Assembly: GCF_011045095.1 (NCBI RefSeq)
Contig: NZ_JAALDL010000011.1
Location: 124,001 to 188,000, forward strand
Source: Grimontia sedimenti
Lineage (GTDB): Bacteria; Pseudomonadota; Gammaproteobacteria; Enterobacterales; Vibrionaceae
Length of the DNA: 64,000 nucleotides
Direction: 5' to 3'
This document shows, in pieces, positions 33,783 to 41,767 of the stretch (its first letter is position 1; the number at the start of each line of letters is the position of its first letter). The notes beneath the pieces were generated by a model. That model saw only the letters and a list, made by a program, of their open reading frames with translations. It was not told the DNA's origin and ran no database searches. Position numbers and translations under genes: made by a program.

Positions 33783-35471
33783 CTACTTACCTTGTCTAGT
33801 CGATGTTTCTGTCACTCGAGTTGAATCGTTTGAACTGTCATTTTCAAGGTAAACGACCCGATCAACCGCATCAAATAAGCGGTCATCATGGCTAACAATC
33901 ACGACAATCTTGGACTGTTTTTGTGTTCGAATAATATCTATGAGTAACTTTACTGCTTTACTATCTAGGTTATTGGTAGGTTCATCCATTAACAAAACTG
34001 GCGTATCACGCAATAACGCCCGAGCCAGGCCTAATTTTTGAATTTGACCGCCAGATAGTTCTGAATGTGTGTCTTTGATGACATGATCGATACCTTGCTC
34101 GAGTCGTTGTACCCAGTTATCCAGACCCACAAGAGACAAGGCGCTATGAATCTTTTCATCCTCAATATCCATACCAAAAGAGACATTGTTGCGAATGGAA
34201 TCAGAAATAATATGGATTCGCTGCGGAACCATCGAAATCCACTGAGAGCGGTTTGATAAGGTGTCTAAAAGCGCCGTGTCCAGCTTGATATGCCCTGACT
34301 GGGGTTTCAGCTCTCCACTCAAAATGGTAAGCAGCGTCGATTTACCTGCACCGTTACCACCATTGATCAAATGTGCCCTGCCTCTATCGAATGCTAAGTC
34401 GAGATGAGAGAACAAAGGGTAGTCGCGTTGGTAGGAAAAACTCATTCCCTCTAATTCCATGGCTTCAATGAGAGGAGATGGCTCAGTGTTGCGCTCCGAA
34501 ACTGGTTCAGATTGCGCCTGAGCTAAATCGCACAATTCCTTTACACGCATTAAAGCAGTCAATTCATTGGGGATGCTTGAAGCAAACTCAATAATTCTAA
34601 TCAGTGAAGGCACCATCAAGTTTAATGTGGCGGTATAGGTGATGATTAAGCCAATGGTGAGTTGCTCTTCAATAACCATCGCACCGCCAAGGTACCAAAT
34701 GATCACCATCGCCAGCATGGGTATTCCCATAATAATCATGCTCACTTTGGTATCGTATAACTGACGGATTAAACGTTTATGTTCTAGGTTTTCAACCGCT
34801 TTTCGGCAGTACTTTAAGAAGAAATTTGAAGAGTCATATAGTTTTATTTCAGCATCAGCTTCAATGGTTTCTTGTATGACTGTAATTTTTCTTACTGAGG
34901 CATCAGTTTCATCTTTAGAAGATGACCATAGCGCGCCATCAAACCTCATGTAGACGATAACGGCTATAGGCAATAGAACGAGTAATATTAAACTCAATTT
35001 CCAGTTCATAATGAAAATGATGATTAAAAGCACTAAAGACAAGACGATATGATGAACCGCACTTGATAGCCCGTAAGGCATAATATCTTCGAATTGCTCG
35101 ATATCCCTTGTTACCCGAGACAAGAGATCGCCATTATTGATTCTAAGTCTTTGATTGTAATTCATACCCAGAATGCTCTTTATCACATCCTGATTGAACT
35201 CAATCATGATCTCTTTCCGTACTCTCAGACGAAACCAAGCATTAACATAGCTTAGAATCAGGTAGCTGCAGTAAAGCGCAGCGAGCAGTAATACAGTTTT
35301 GAGTAGCAAATTTGAGTCTGAGCTGGGAAGAACTTGGTCGATGAGATGGCCAGACAGGTAGGGAAGCGGCGCTTGAGATGCGGTTAACAACACAGCCAAC
35401 AGCAAAAATGAAAAAGAATGAAGTTTTCTCGTTTTATAGATAAGTTGATATAAATAAGAAATTCTTGTCAC
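33783..35471 (-). CDS. Peptide-type ABC exporter (membrane plus ATPase domains)
   Basis: A 562-residue half-transporter. Residues 1-300 form a six-helix ABC exporter membrane domain (QAPLPYLSGHLIDQVLP, GDLLSRVTRDIEQFEDIMPYGLSS), and about 340-545 the ATPase: Walker A GGNGAGKSTLL near residue 370, signature LSGGQIQKLGLARALL, Walker B VLLMDEPTN, H-loop VSHDD. No C39 leader-peptidase domain is present. It acts as a dimer in the inner membrane. The gene lies 198 bases downstream of the 34-residue peptide gene on the same strand, so the peptide is the natural candidate cargo. Lipid or drug export is an alternative. Confidence 0.9.
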   Translation of the reverse strand: MTRISYLYQLIYKTRKLHSFSFLLLAVLLTASQAPLPYLSGHLIDQVLPSSDSNLLLKTVLLLAALYCSYLILSYVNAWFRLRVRKEIMIEFNQDVIKSILGMNYNQRLRINNGDLLSRVTRDIEQFEDIMPYGLSSAVHHIVLSLVLLIIIFIMNWKLSLILLVLLPIAVIVYMRFDGALWSSSKDETDASVRKITVIQETIEADAEIKLYDSSNFFLKYCRKAVENLEHKRLIRQLYDTKVSMIIMGIPMLAMVIIWYLGGAMVIEEQLTIGLIITYTATLNLMVPSLIRIIEFASSIPNELTALMRVKELCDLAQAQSEPVSERNTEPSPLIEAMELEGMSFSYQRDYPLFSHLDLAFDRGRAHLINGGNGAGKSTLLTILSGELKPQSGHIKLDTALLDTLSNRSQWISMVPQRIHIISDSIRNNVSFGMDIEDEKIHSALSLVGLDNWVQRLEQGIDHVIKDTHSELSGGQIQKLGLARALLRDTPVLLMDEPTNNLDSKAVKLLIDIIRTQKQSKIVVIVSHDDRLFDAVDRVVYLENDSSNDSTRVTETSTRQGK

Positions 35472-35562
35472 AATCTTATCGTTATGTAATGAAAGTATAT
35501 TTCAATTATAAAATCAAAAAGACATGTTAGAAACCACGAATCTCACAACTTTAGTACAAAAT

Positions 35563-35582
35563 GGGGATGAATTAACATCCCC
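35563..35582 (-). terminator. Attenuator-like stem-loop between peptide and exporter
   Basis: GGGGATG / CATCCCC, a 7-bp stem with a six-base loop, followed on the minus strand by ATTTTG. A leaky terminator here would give much peptide mRNA and less exporter mRNA, a common arrangement for small-peptide operons. Confidence 0.5.
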
Positions 35583-35669
35583 TAAATTTAAGAATGACAA
35601 TGCCTTTTAAAAGGATTTTCTTAAATTATATTGTTTAAATTTCAGAGATTAGGAGTCTACTCTAAAATA

Positions 35670-35774
35670 TTAAGGCGTACAGCAAGGGCCTGGGTTAGGA
35701 CCTGGCTTGTGAGGCTTGCTCTTAGTGGCTAAAACAGGGCCTTTTTTTGCAACGAAACTGACTTTCTTCATCAT
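35670..35774 (-). CDS. 34-residue Lys/Pro-rich peptide, candidate RiPP precursor
   Basis: A 34-codon gene starting ATG-ATG after AAGGG. The product begins MMKKVSF and its last 17 residues are KSKPHKPGPNPGPCCTP. It has seven Lys and no acidic residue, seven Pro, and a Cys-Cys pair at positions 31-32. There is no double-glycine leader and no hydrophobic signal peptide. It is the first gene of the minus-strand unit, 198 bases upstream of the ABC exporter. Features consistent with a secreted peptide: short, strongly basic, with a proline-rich tail. The Lys side chains (3, 4, 10, 11, 18, 20, 23) or the N terminus are possible acylation sites for the GNATs. Alternatives are an unmodified bacteriocin, a metal-binding peptide or a leader peptide. 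I recognise no named family. Confidence 0.6.
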   Translation of the reverse strand: MMKKVSFVAKKGPVLATKSKPHKPGPNPGPCCTP

Positions 35775-36134
35775 TTTTCCCTTTTGCTAATTAAATTAAT
35801 GATTAACGGAATCAATATATGCATTTAGTTTGTCTATTAAACAAATGCAACTCCATTGTTGTAGAGGCGTTTTTGAAAGTCAACTCATGACGATATCTAT
35901 AATGTTTAAATTAAAGCTGTAAACTTTATACCTGTTAATTAATTTTTAATTAATTACCAATTAAGAACTAGTTTAATTAAATTCCATGTCTAATTAATTT
36001 CTAATCCAGTGAATTAAATACGGGTGATGTTTTAAAATTGAGCATTGATGACCGCAAGGATGTTGTCAGCCGATATGGGGTGCTAAAGCATTGATTTTAA
36101 TTGCACTTAATCTAATGGTCAGGTTTGGCGGTGT

Positions 36135-36275
36135 ATGGAGGTTGTAGACGTGATATTTGGATCGATTTTGTTGCTCTGTTTGGTCGCAGTCTCTGTAGAA
36201 ATTAGCGTACTCAATGTCAGTCAAACCCATCTAAGCCAAAATTGTCCGAAATCTCCATCTAACTTACCCTTATAA
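36135..36275 (+). CDS. Possible 41-46 residue small hydrophobic protein
   Basis: A short plus-strand frame: ATG at 36135 or, better placed behind GGAGG, GTG at 36150. The product has a hydrophobic N-terminal segment (IFGSILLLCLVAVSVEISVL) followed by a polar tail with one Cys, which could be a small membrane protein or a signal-peptide-bearing peptide. It faces away from the peptide operon. There is no homology I recognise, and the frame may be chance. Confidence 0.25.
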   Translation: MEVVDVIFGSILLLCLVAVSVEISVLNVSQTHLSQNCPKSPSNLPL

Positions 36276-36327
36276 GTATAAGGGAAAGCTTTTGTCCAAA
36301 AGTGAAAAAGATCTCCCTTCAAAGACA

Positions 36328-36350
36328 AGATCTGGTGATAAACCAGATCT
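36328..36350 (-). terminator. Stem-loop after the anti-sigma gene
   Basis: AGATCTGG / CCAGATCT, an 8-bp perfect stem with a seven-base loop immediately after the stop, followed on the minus strand by TTGTCTTTG. Confidence 0.6.
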
Positions 36351-36354
36351 CACT

Positions 36355-36912
36355 TTATTTTCCTTCTGTTTCTACCAAAATTCTCAGTCTTTGCGGTAGC
36401 TTCTCTAGCAGAGTTGGATCTTCAGTCAGCATCTGCTTCAGCAGTTCTAGTGCTTTTTGCTCTTTGCCTGCATTCAGCAGCTTTTCGACTTCAGCAAACT
36501 CAGTATTTGTTGCATCTTCCCGTTCCATCTCCATTTGCGTCAGGGATTTCGCTGCCGCAGGTGAATTGCGGAATAGACGCTGCTCCTCAGGTTTTGGTGG
36601 CAATATTTCCATAGACGGGACCGCTTCTATTGCGCTGTCGGACAAGGCTTCCTCGCTCATGGTTTCTGGTGTGCTCATAAACTCAATGTCCTGAGGAGCT
36701 TCAAGGGTCTGATCCACCCACTGCCAAGGCGCAAGCAAGGCGACAAAAGAGACTGTTGCCACGAGACCTGCGTAGGTCCACCAAGGTATGCGTTTTTTAT
36801 GCTGGCTGTTGGCGTAAGCAAGGATGCGATCGTCCAGGTCTTTGCCTGGTGTCTCTGTCGCGCTTTCCTTGTACAGCGCGACGATGTCTTCGTCTTTGAT
36901 TGGCGCTGTCAT
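36355..36912 (-). CDS. Membrane anti-sigma-like protein
   Basis: A 185-residue protein from ATG 36912, whose start overlaps the sigma-factor stop (ATGA), with GGAG upstream. Residues 1-40 are cytoplasmic, with a short KDLDDRILAYANSQHKKR segment; one membrane helix spans about 43-63 (WWTYAGLVATVSFVALLAPW); the rest is an acidic periplasmic domain with a C-terminal helical part (FAEVEKLLNAGKEQKALELLKQMLTEDP). Gene order and topology fit a regulator that holds the sigma factor, though no zinc-binding HxxxCxxC motif is visible. The identification rests mostly on context. Confidence 0.75.
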   Translation of the reverse strand: MTAPIKDEDIVALYKESATETPGKDLDDRILAYANSQHKKRIPWWTYAGLVATVSFVALLAPWQWVDQTLEAPQDIEFMSTPETMSEEALSDSAIEAVPSMEILPPKPEEQRLFRNSPAAAKSLTQMEMEREDATNTEFAEVEKLLNAGKEQKALELLKQMLTEDPTLLEKLPQRLRILVETEGK

Positions 36913-37454
36913 TGTCTTTCTCCGAGTTTTTTGGTCAGGCACTGGCGAAGTTGATCCATGGCATAGCGAAGCCGGGTTTTCACAGCCTCTGCTTTCGCGC
37001 CGACGATCTCGCAAATTTGTGCTGGCTCAAAGCCTGCTTCATGGCGAAGTAGAAACGCTTCCCTCTGTAAAGGGGCGAGCAGTGCCATACAGGCTTTGAT
37101 GGCAGTTTGCTTATCGCCGTCCCAATCAGGCACTTCGCTCTGATTGTCGTCCAGTGATTGAGCATAAGTGCTGGATGACATCATTTTTCGGTGTTCATCA
37201 ATCACCAGATTATGGGCAATGTGATACAGCCAGGTGGTGAACTTGGCGGTCGGCGCATAGCTTTCCCGCTTATCAATCACGCGGTACCAGACATCCTGAT
37301 ATAACTCTTCGGCTCGGGCATGTTGTGCTGCGCCTAATTGACGCATGAAATAGCGATACAAAGGATTTTTATGGCGCTGATAGAGCTCAGCAAAGGCGCG
37401 CTGGTCACCTTTGCTGAAGTTCACCATCAATGTTTCGTCGGTTTGTTTATCCAT
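36909..37454 (-). CDS. ECF-type RNA polymerase sigma factor
   Basis: A 181-residue sigma-70-family protein with region 2 (FAELYQRHKNPLYRYFMRQLG, DVWYRVIDKRESYAPTAKFTTWLYHIAHNLVIDEHRK) and region 4 (ACMALLAPLQREAFLLRHEAGFEPAQICEIVGAKAEAVKTRLRYAMDQLRQCL). It directs transcription of a small regulon, probably an envelope or surface response. It is followed by the membrane anti-sigma-like gene and preceded by the VWA lipoprotein gene, all on the same strand. A sigma/anti-sigma/VWA trio of this kind recurs in marine gammaproteobacteria. Confidence 0.93.
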   Translation of the reverse strand: MDKQTDETLMVNFSKGDQRAFAELYQRHKNPLYRYFMRQLGAAQHARAEELYQDVWYRVIDKRESYAPTAKFTTWLYHIAHNLVIDEHRKMMSSSTYAQSLDDNQSEVPDWDGDKQTAIKACMALLAPLQREAFLLRHEAGFEPAQICEIVGAKAEAVKTRLRYAMDQLRQCLTKKLGERQ

Positions 37455-37476
37455 GGATGCCTGTTAACGAATGCCC

Positions 37477-39159
37477 CTAAAGGTTCTGCGCAATCTCCAC
37501 CAGTGTGATAAATTCGCCGCGGTAGTTGAATGGGTCTTTGCCCCGGTTTTCACGCGCGATATCAGCTATTTGACTGTAGGCTAAACCATCCACATAGTGA
37601 TTGTCTTTGAGCTTCTGCGCAAAGGCGGCAACCGCAATGGCAAACTGGAAACCCGCACTGGCCTGAGTGAATGTTGGCTTGCCTTTGCTGCCGGTAATCA
37701 CCTGAGTGGTGAGCTGGCTTTTGTCTTTGCCGGGCAGCTTATATCGGACTTTGACCTGGGCGAGTTCGTCACTGTGTGAGGCGGCGTCTGTCTTTTGCTG
37801 CTGATAGCGCAGATCGTCAATGCGTCCTTGGTCACCAACCAGTGTCAGTTCATATAAGGCGGTGACTGTGTGTCCTGCACCGATTTCACCAGCGTCGACT
37901 TTATCATTGTTGAAATCTTCATCACGCAGCTTACGGTTTTGGTAACCAATCAGGCGGTATTCCTTAACCGTGTCAGGATTGAATTCGACCTGAATTTTCA
38001 CATCTTCCGCGATGCTTTGCAGTGTGCCGCTCATCTGTCGCAACAGTACCTTTTGCGCTTCGTGCAAGGTATCGATATAAGCATGGTTGCCGTCGCCGAT
38101 GTTGGCGAGTTGCTCCATCATGGCATCGTTGTAGTTACCACGTCCAAAGCCTAGTGTGGTGAGTGAAATGCCTTTCTGACGCTCGTCTTCCACCAAATCT
38201 TTTAACGCATCTAAACTGGTTACACCGACGTTGAAATCACCGTCTGTCGCCAGAACCACGCGGTTTACGCCATCTTTGATAAAGCCTTTCTTCGCTTGGC
38301 GGTAAGCCAGTTTGATCCCGCTTTCACCATAGGTGACGCCGCCTGCCTGCAGGCTTTTAAGGGCATCGACGATCGCTTGTTGATTGTCACCGCTGGTGGG
38401 TTCGAGCACGACGGAGGAGTTTCCGGCATAGGTCACCAGACTGACCTTATCTTTCTCACCAAGGTTTTTAGCGAGCAGAGAGAGGCTTTGTACCAACAAT
38501 GGCAGCTTATTGGGTTCATTCATGGAGCCTGACACATCTACCAGAAACACCAGATTCGATGCTTTACGCTCGTTGGCCGGAATGTCGTAACCTTTGAGCG
38601 CAATGCGCATTATTTTACGTTCGACATTCCATGGCGCTGGCGCAAGTTCTGTGCTGACAGAAAAAGGTCGGGCTTTGGTTGCGGGCGTCGGGTAGGCGTA
38701 ATCAAAGTAGTTGATGAAGGCTTCTTCGCGAATGGCATCTGCAGGTGGCTTGTTTCCCATCTTCAGATAACTACGCACATTGGCGTAACTGCCGGTGTCG
38801 ACATCAATAGAAAATGTCGATAAAGGTGACGCTGTCACTAATTTTGTGGCATTGCTCGGTGTATCGAGGTAATTGTCGCGGTTTTCGGTTTGTATATAAG
38901 GGTCAATGCCGGGCATGGGCATCACCATGAATTGATGGTTCGCCGCAACGCGGCTATGCGCCATTTTTGTGGTTGGCGCAGCGGGTAGGGTATTTGTTGC
39001 ATCCATAACTTCCAGTTCCACCAATTCTTCCTGTTCTTCCTGAATCCTTGACGATTCTTGTTGAGGCGTAGTTTGGGTTGGGTCGTTCATGGATTCTGAA
39101 CAGCCGACAATCACGGTCAGTGCTGTGACAATAGCTATAGTGACTTGATTGAATTTCAT
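37477..39159 (-). CDS. VWA-domain lipoprotein (YfbK-like)
   Basis: A 560-residue envelope protein. The N terminus MKFNQVTIAIVTALTVIVGC is a lipoprotein signal with the acylated Cys at 20. A family-specific N-terminal domain (TASPLSTFSIDVDTGSYANVRSYLKMG, EEAFINYFDYAYP) precedes a von Willebrand A domain with a complete MIDAS motif (FLVDVSGSMNEP, later LATDGDFNVG), and a C-terminal DUF3520-type region ends KDPFNYRGEFITLVEIAQ. The product should bind a metal and a protein partner at the cell surface or periplasm. It is the first gene of the sigma/anti-sigma unit, 22 bases upstream of the sigma gene, suggesting that it senses or responds to the same stress. Confidence 0.93.
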   Translation of the reverse strand: MKFNQVTIAIVTALTVIVGCSESMNDPTQTTPQQESSRIQEEQEELVELEVMDATNTLPAAPTTKMAHSRVAANHQFMVMPMPGIDPYIQTENRDNYLDTPSNATKLVTASPLSTFSIDVDTGSYANVRSYLKMGNKPPADAIREEAFINYFDYAYPTPATKARPFSVSTELAPAPWNVERKIMRIALKGYDIPANERKASNLVFLVDVSGSMNEPNKLPLLVQSLSLLAKNLGEKDKVSLVTYAGNSSVVLEPTSGDNQQAIVDALKSLQAGGVTYGESGIKLAYRQAKKGFIKDGVNRVVLATDGDFNVGVTSLDALKDLVEDERQKGISLTTLGFGRGNYNDAMMEQLANIGDGNHAYIDTLHEAQKVLLRQMSGTLQSIAEDVKIQVEFNPDTVKEYRLIGYQNRKLRDEDFNNDKVDAGEIGAGHTVTALYELTLVGDQGRIDDLRYQQQKTDAASHSDELAQVKVRYKLPGKDKSQLTTQVITGSKGKPTFTQASAGFQFAIAVAAFAQKLKDNHYVDGLAYSQIADIARENRGKDPFNYRGEFITLVEIAQNL

Positions 39160-39494
39160 ATACCGATTCCTTTTTCTTGCTGGTTTGTCGGTATAAACGG
39201 GCGAGTGAGGCAGAGGGGGTGAAATTTTTTACGGCTTTTTAAAATTCGACGGAGCGAGGATAGCTCAGAGCATTGTTTGCACAAAAAGTAATCAATGCGG
39301 CGAATGTATCTATAAATGCTCTCATTTGCAGATTATTACATAGAACATTTCGTTATTTATCACAAAAAAATGTATGAGTTACATTTGGCTCCATAAATCG
39401 AAACACCTTACGAACATTAAGCGTATCGGGAGTAAGGTGTTGAAGCCCAAAGGCCGTTTGGGGAATAAACAGAATAACAATTGGAGTTGTAACC
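39160..39494. other. Divergent promoter region
   Basis: About 335 bases between the VWA gene and the amino-acid ABC operon. A stem-loop (CCCAAA-GGCCG-TTTGGG, 39446-39462) lies in the leader of the ABC operon. No gene is seen. Confidence 0.5.
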
Positions 39495-40253
39495 ATGCCT
39501 TCTATGAAAAACGTTTTGCTTGCTACTGTCGCACTTGCAGCGAGCTTCACTTCGACCGCTTCGCTTGCCCAAGAAGAAATTAAAGTGGGTATGTCTGGCC
39601 GCTACTTCCCATTCACCTTTGTGAAAATGGACAAGCTGCAAGGCTTTGAGATCGATGTGTGGAATGAAATTGGCGAGCGTGCGGACTACGACGTTGAGTT
39701 CGTAACTGCAAACTTCTCTGGCCTTTTCGGCATGCTGGAAGCGGGTCACATCGACACCATCAGTAACCAAATCACCATGACTGACGCACGTAAAGCGAAA
39801 TACGCTTTCTCTGTTCCGTATGTGGTAGACGGTGCTCAGGTGGTTATACGTAAAGGCCGCGAAGACATCGAAGGTATCGAGGATCTAAAAGGCAAGAAAG
39901 TCGCGGTTAACCTTGGCAGTAACTTCGAGCAACTGCTGCGCAACTACGACAAAGCCAACGAGATCAACATCATCACTTACGATTCTGGTTTCGAACAAGA
40001 TGTGGCACTGGGTCGTACCGATGCATTCGTGATGGACCGCGTTTCTTCTGCACAGCTGATCAAAAAGTCCGGTTTGCCACTGCAACTGGCGGGGGAACCG
40101 TTCGAAACTATCCAGAATGCAATGCCATTCCTGAACACTCCTGAGAAGCTGGCTATCAAAGCTAAAGTGGATCAGGCACTGACTGAAATGAAAGCTGATG
40201 GCACCCTCAGCGAGATTTCAGAGAAGTGGTTTGACTCTGACATCACGCAATAA
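39495..40253 (+). CDS. Amino-acid ABC transporter substrate-binding protein (FliY/cystine-like)
   Basis: A 252-residue periplasmic binding protein with a signal peptide (MPSMKNVLLATVALAASFTSTASLAQ). The family pattern is clear: IKVGMSGRYFPFTF, LQGFEIDVWNEIGER, GHIDTISNQITMTDARKAKYAFS, and a C-terminal LTEMKADGTLSEISEKWFDSDI much like FliY, the cystine-binding protein of E. coli. GGAG lies nine bases before the ATG. It is the first gene of a three-gene importer operon; its stop overlaps the permease start (TAATG). Polar amino acid, probably cystine, is the best guess for the ligand. Confidence 0.92.
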   Translation: MPSMKNVLLATVALAASFTSTASLAQEEIKVGMSGRYFPFTFVKMDKLQGFEIDVWNEIGERADYDVEFVTANFSGLFGMLEAGHIDTISNQITMTDARKAKYAFSVPYVVDGAQVVIRKGREDIEGIEDLKGKKVAVNLGSNFEQLLRNYDKANEINIITYDSGFEQDVALGRTDAFVMDRVSSAQLIKKSGLPLQLAGEPFETIQNAMPFLNTPEKLAIKAKVDQALTEMKADGTLSEISEKWFDSDITQ

Positions 40254-40927
40254 TGCAGAGCTTCGACTTTAACTACATGCTGGAGTTGTTCCCGATACTG
40301 GTGAAGTATCTGGGAATAACTCTGGAAATGTCACTGATTGGCTTTGTGATTGCTCTGGTGCTGTCGGTGCTGCTGGCACTGGTAAGGGTGTTCAAAGTCA
40401 AAGTGCTCGACTCTGTCGTCGCCGTGTACATTTCGTTCTTCCGCGGCACACCGCTACTGGTTCAGCTCTTTTTACTGTATTACGGACTTCCTCAGGTCTT
40501 CCCGATATTTGTAGGGATGGATGCTTTCACTGCCGCTGTGATTGGCTTGTCGCTCCATTTCTCCGCCTACATGGCCGAGAGTATTCGCGGGGCGATTCTG
40601 GGGATAGATAAGAACCAGATGGAAGCCAGCCTGAGTGTCGGCATGACTGAACTCCAGGCAATGAAACGCATTATCCTGCCGCAGGCAGCACGCGTCGCAA
40701 CACCTTCATTGATGAACTACTTCATCGACATGATCAAAAGTACGTCACTGGCGTTTACGCTGGGTGTGGCGGAAATCATGGCGAAGGCACAAATGGAAGC
40801 CTCTTCGAGCTTCAAGTTTTTTGAAGCCTTCATGGCGGTGGCTTTGATTTACTGGCTGGTGGTGATTTTCTTCACCCGTATTCAAACGGTGATGGAAGTC
40901 CGATTGAACAAGGCGTATGCACGATGA
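40253..40927 (+). CDS. Amino-acid ABC transporter permease
   Basis: A 224-residue HisM/GlnP-type permease with about five membrane segments. The cytoplasmic EAA loop is [43 protein letters not shown], and the N-terminal family segment [19 protein letters not shown] is present. It should form a homodimeric channel with the ATPase that follows. Start and stop overlap both neighbours by four bases or fewer (TAATG and ATGA), showing tight translational coupling. Confidence 0.94.
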   Translation: MQSFDFNYMLELFPILVKYLGITLEMSLIGFVIALVLSVLLALVRVFKVKVLDSVVAVYISFFRGTPLLVQLFLLYYGLPQVFPIFVGMDAFTAAVIGLSLHFSAYMAESIRGAILGIDKNQMEASLSVGMTELQAMKRIILPQAARVATPSLMNYFIDMIKSTSLAFTLGVAEIMAKAQMEASSSFKFFEAFMAVALIYWLVVIFFTRIQTVMEVRLNKAYAR

Positions 40928-41655
40928 TTGAAGTAAAAAATTTGAGCAAACGCTTTGGTGATGTCGAGGTGCTGAAGCAAATCGATCTCGACGTCAAACA
41001 AGGTGAGATTGTGGTGATCATCGGTCCATCTGGCACGGGAAAGTCAACACTGCTTCGTTGTCTGAACTATCTGGAAGTACCAAGTGGTGGTGAAATCCAG
41101 ATTGGTGATGTGCGTGTTAACGCTGGCAAGGTCTCGAAAAACGAGATTCACCAGCTTCGTAAACAAAGCAGTTTTGTGTTCCAGAGCTATGCGTTGTTCG
41201 CCAACAAAACCGCACTGGAAAACGTGGCGGAATCGCTGATCACCGTATGGAAAGAGCCAAAAGATAAAGCGCTGGAAACTGCACGTAAATTGTTGGTCAG
41301 CGTCGGGATGGAAGCGCATTTAGAGAAATACCCTGCGCAACTTTCCGGTGGTCAGCAGCAACGTGTCGGCATCGCCCGCGCTATGGCGTGTAAAGGCGAA
41401 GTGATCCTGTTTGATGAACCCACGTCTGCGCTCGACCCTGAATGGGTAGAAGAAGTGTTGGCGGTCATGAAAGCACTCGCCAAGCAAAAGCAAACCATGA
41501 TTGTGGTGACCCACGAAATGCAGTTTGCCCGTGAGATTGCCGACAAGGTGATCTTCATGGAAGGTGGTGTGATTGTCGAGCAGGGGCCGCCATCCCAGAT
41601 TTTTGGTAACCCTCAAAACGAACGCACCAAAGCCTTCGTGGCTCGTGCGGCGTAA
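40924..41655 (+). CDS. Amino-acid ABC transporter ATP-binding protein
   Basis: A 243-residue ATPase of the polar-amino-acid group. Walker A is [13 protein letters not shown], the Q-loop [17 protein letters not shown], the signature [15 protein letters not shown], Walker [15 protein letters not shown], and the H-loop [13 protein letters not shown], with the group's typical [14 protein letters not shown] tail. It completes the importer and is followed by a strong terminator. Confidence 0.95.
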   Translation: MIEVKNLSKRFGDVEVLKQIDLDVKQGEIVVIIGPSGTGKSTLLRCLNYLEVPSGGEIQIGDVRVNAGKVSKNEIHQLRKQSSFVFQSYALFANKTALENVAESLITVWKEPKDKALETARKLLVSVGMEAHLEKYPAQLSGGQQQRVGIARAMACKGEVILFDEPTSALDPEWVEEVLAVMKALAKQKQTMIVVTHEMQFAREIADKVIFMEGGVIVEQGPPSQIFGNPQNERTKAFVARAA

Positions 41656-41696
41656 AGAATTCAACTGTTCCCCCTGGTTGATGTTCCCTTAAATTA

Positions 41697-41732
41697 AAGC
41701 CCCTTAATCTGGCCGATTAAGGGGCTTTTTCT
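41697..41732 (+). terminator. Terminator of the amino-acid ABC operon
   Basis: AAGCCCCTTAATC / GATTAAGGGGCTT, a 13-bp perfect stem followed by TTTCTT. Confidence 0.9.
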
Positions 41733-41738
41733 TGCCGC

Positions 41739-41760
41739 GGGTCAACAGCCCCTAGCCAAC
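41739..41760. repeat. GGGTCAACAG(A/C)CCC short repeat, copy 1
   Basis: A short GGGTCAACAGCCCCTAGCCAA motif in the gap between the ABC operon and the lipase gene. Related copies lie at 46769-46790 and 51165-51178; the last is a GGGTC/GACCC hairpin. Confidence 0.5.
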
Positions 41761-41767
41761 GTTGCTG

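Larger units (their letters stand above)
35775..36354. other. AT-rich region upstream of the peptide gene
   Basis: Nearly 580 bases rich in TTAATTAA runs, with markedly lower G+C than its surroundings. It should hold the promoter of the peptide operon: reading minus, an inverted repeat TTTGT-N7-ACAAA near 35837-35853 lies upstream of CATATATTG (a -10-like box). A 47-codon frame at 36135-36275 is listed separately. The right end carries the anti-sigma terminator. Confidence 0.45.

Noticed and set aside
26226-36354. Genomic island or prophage at the peptide cluster
   Set aside because: Low G+C margins, but no integrase, tRNA, att repeat or phage gene is visible.
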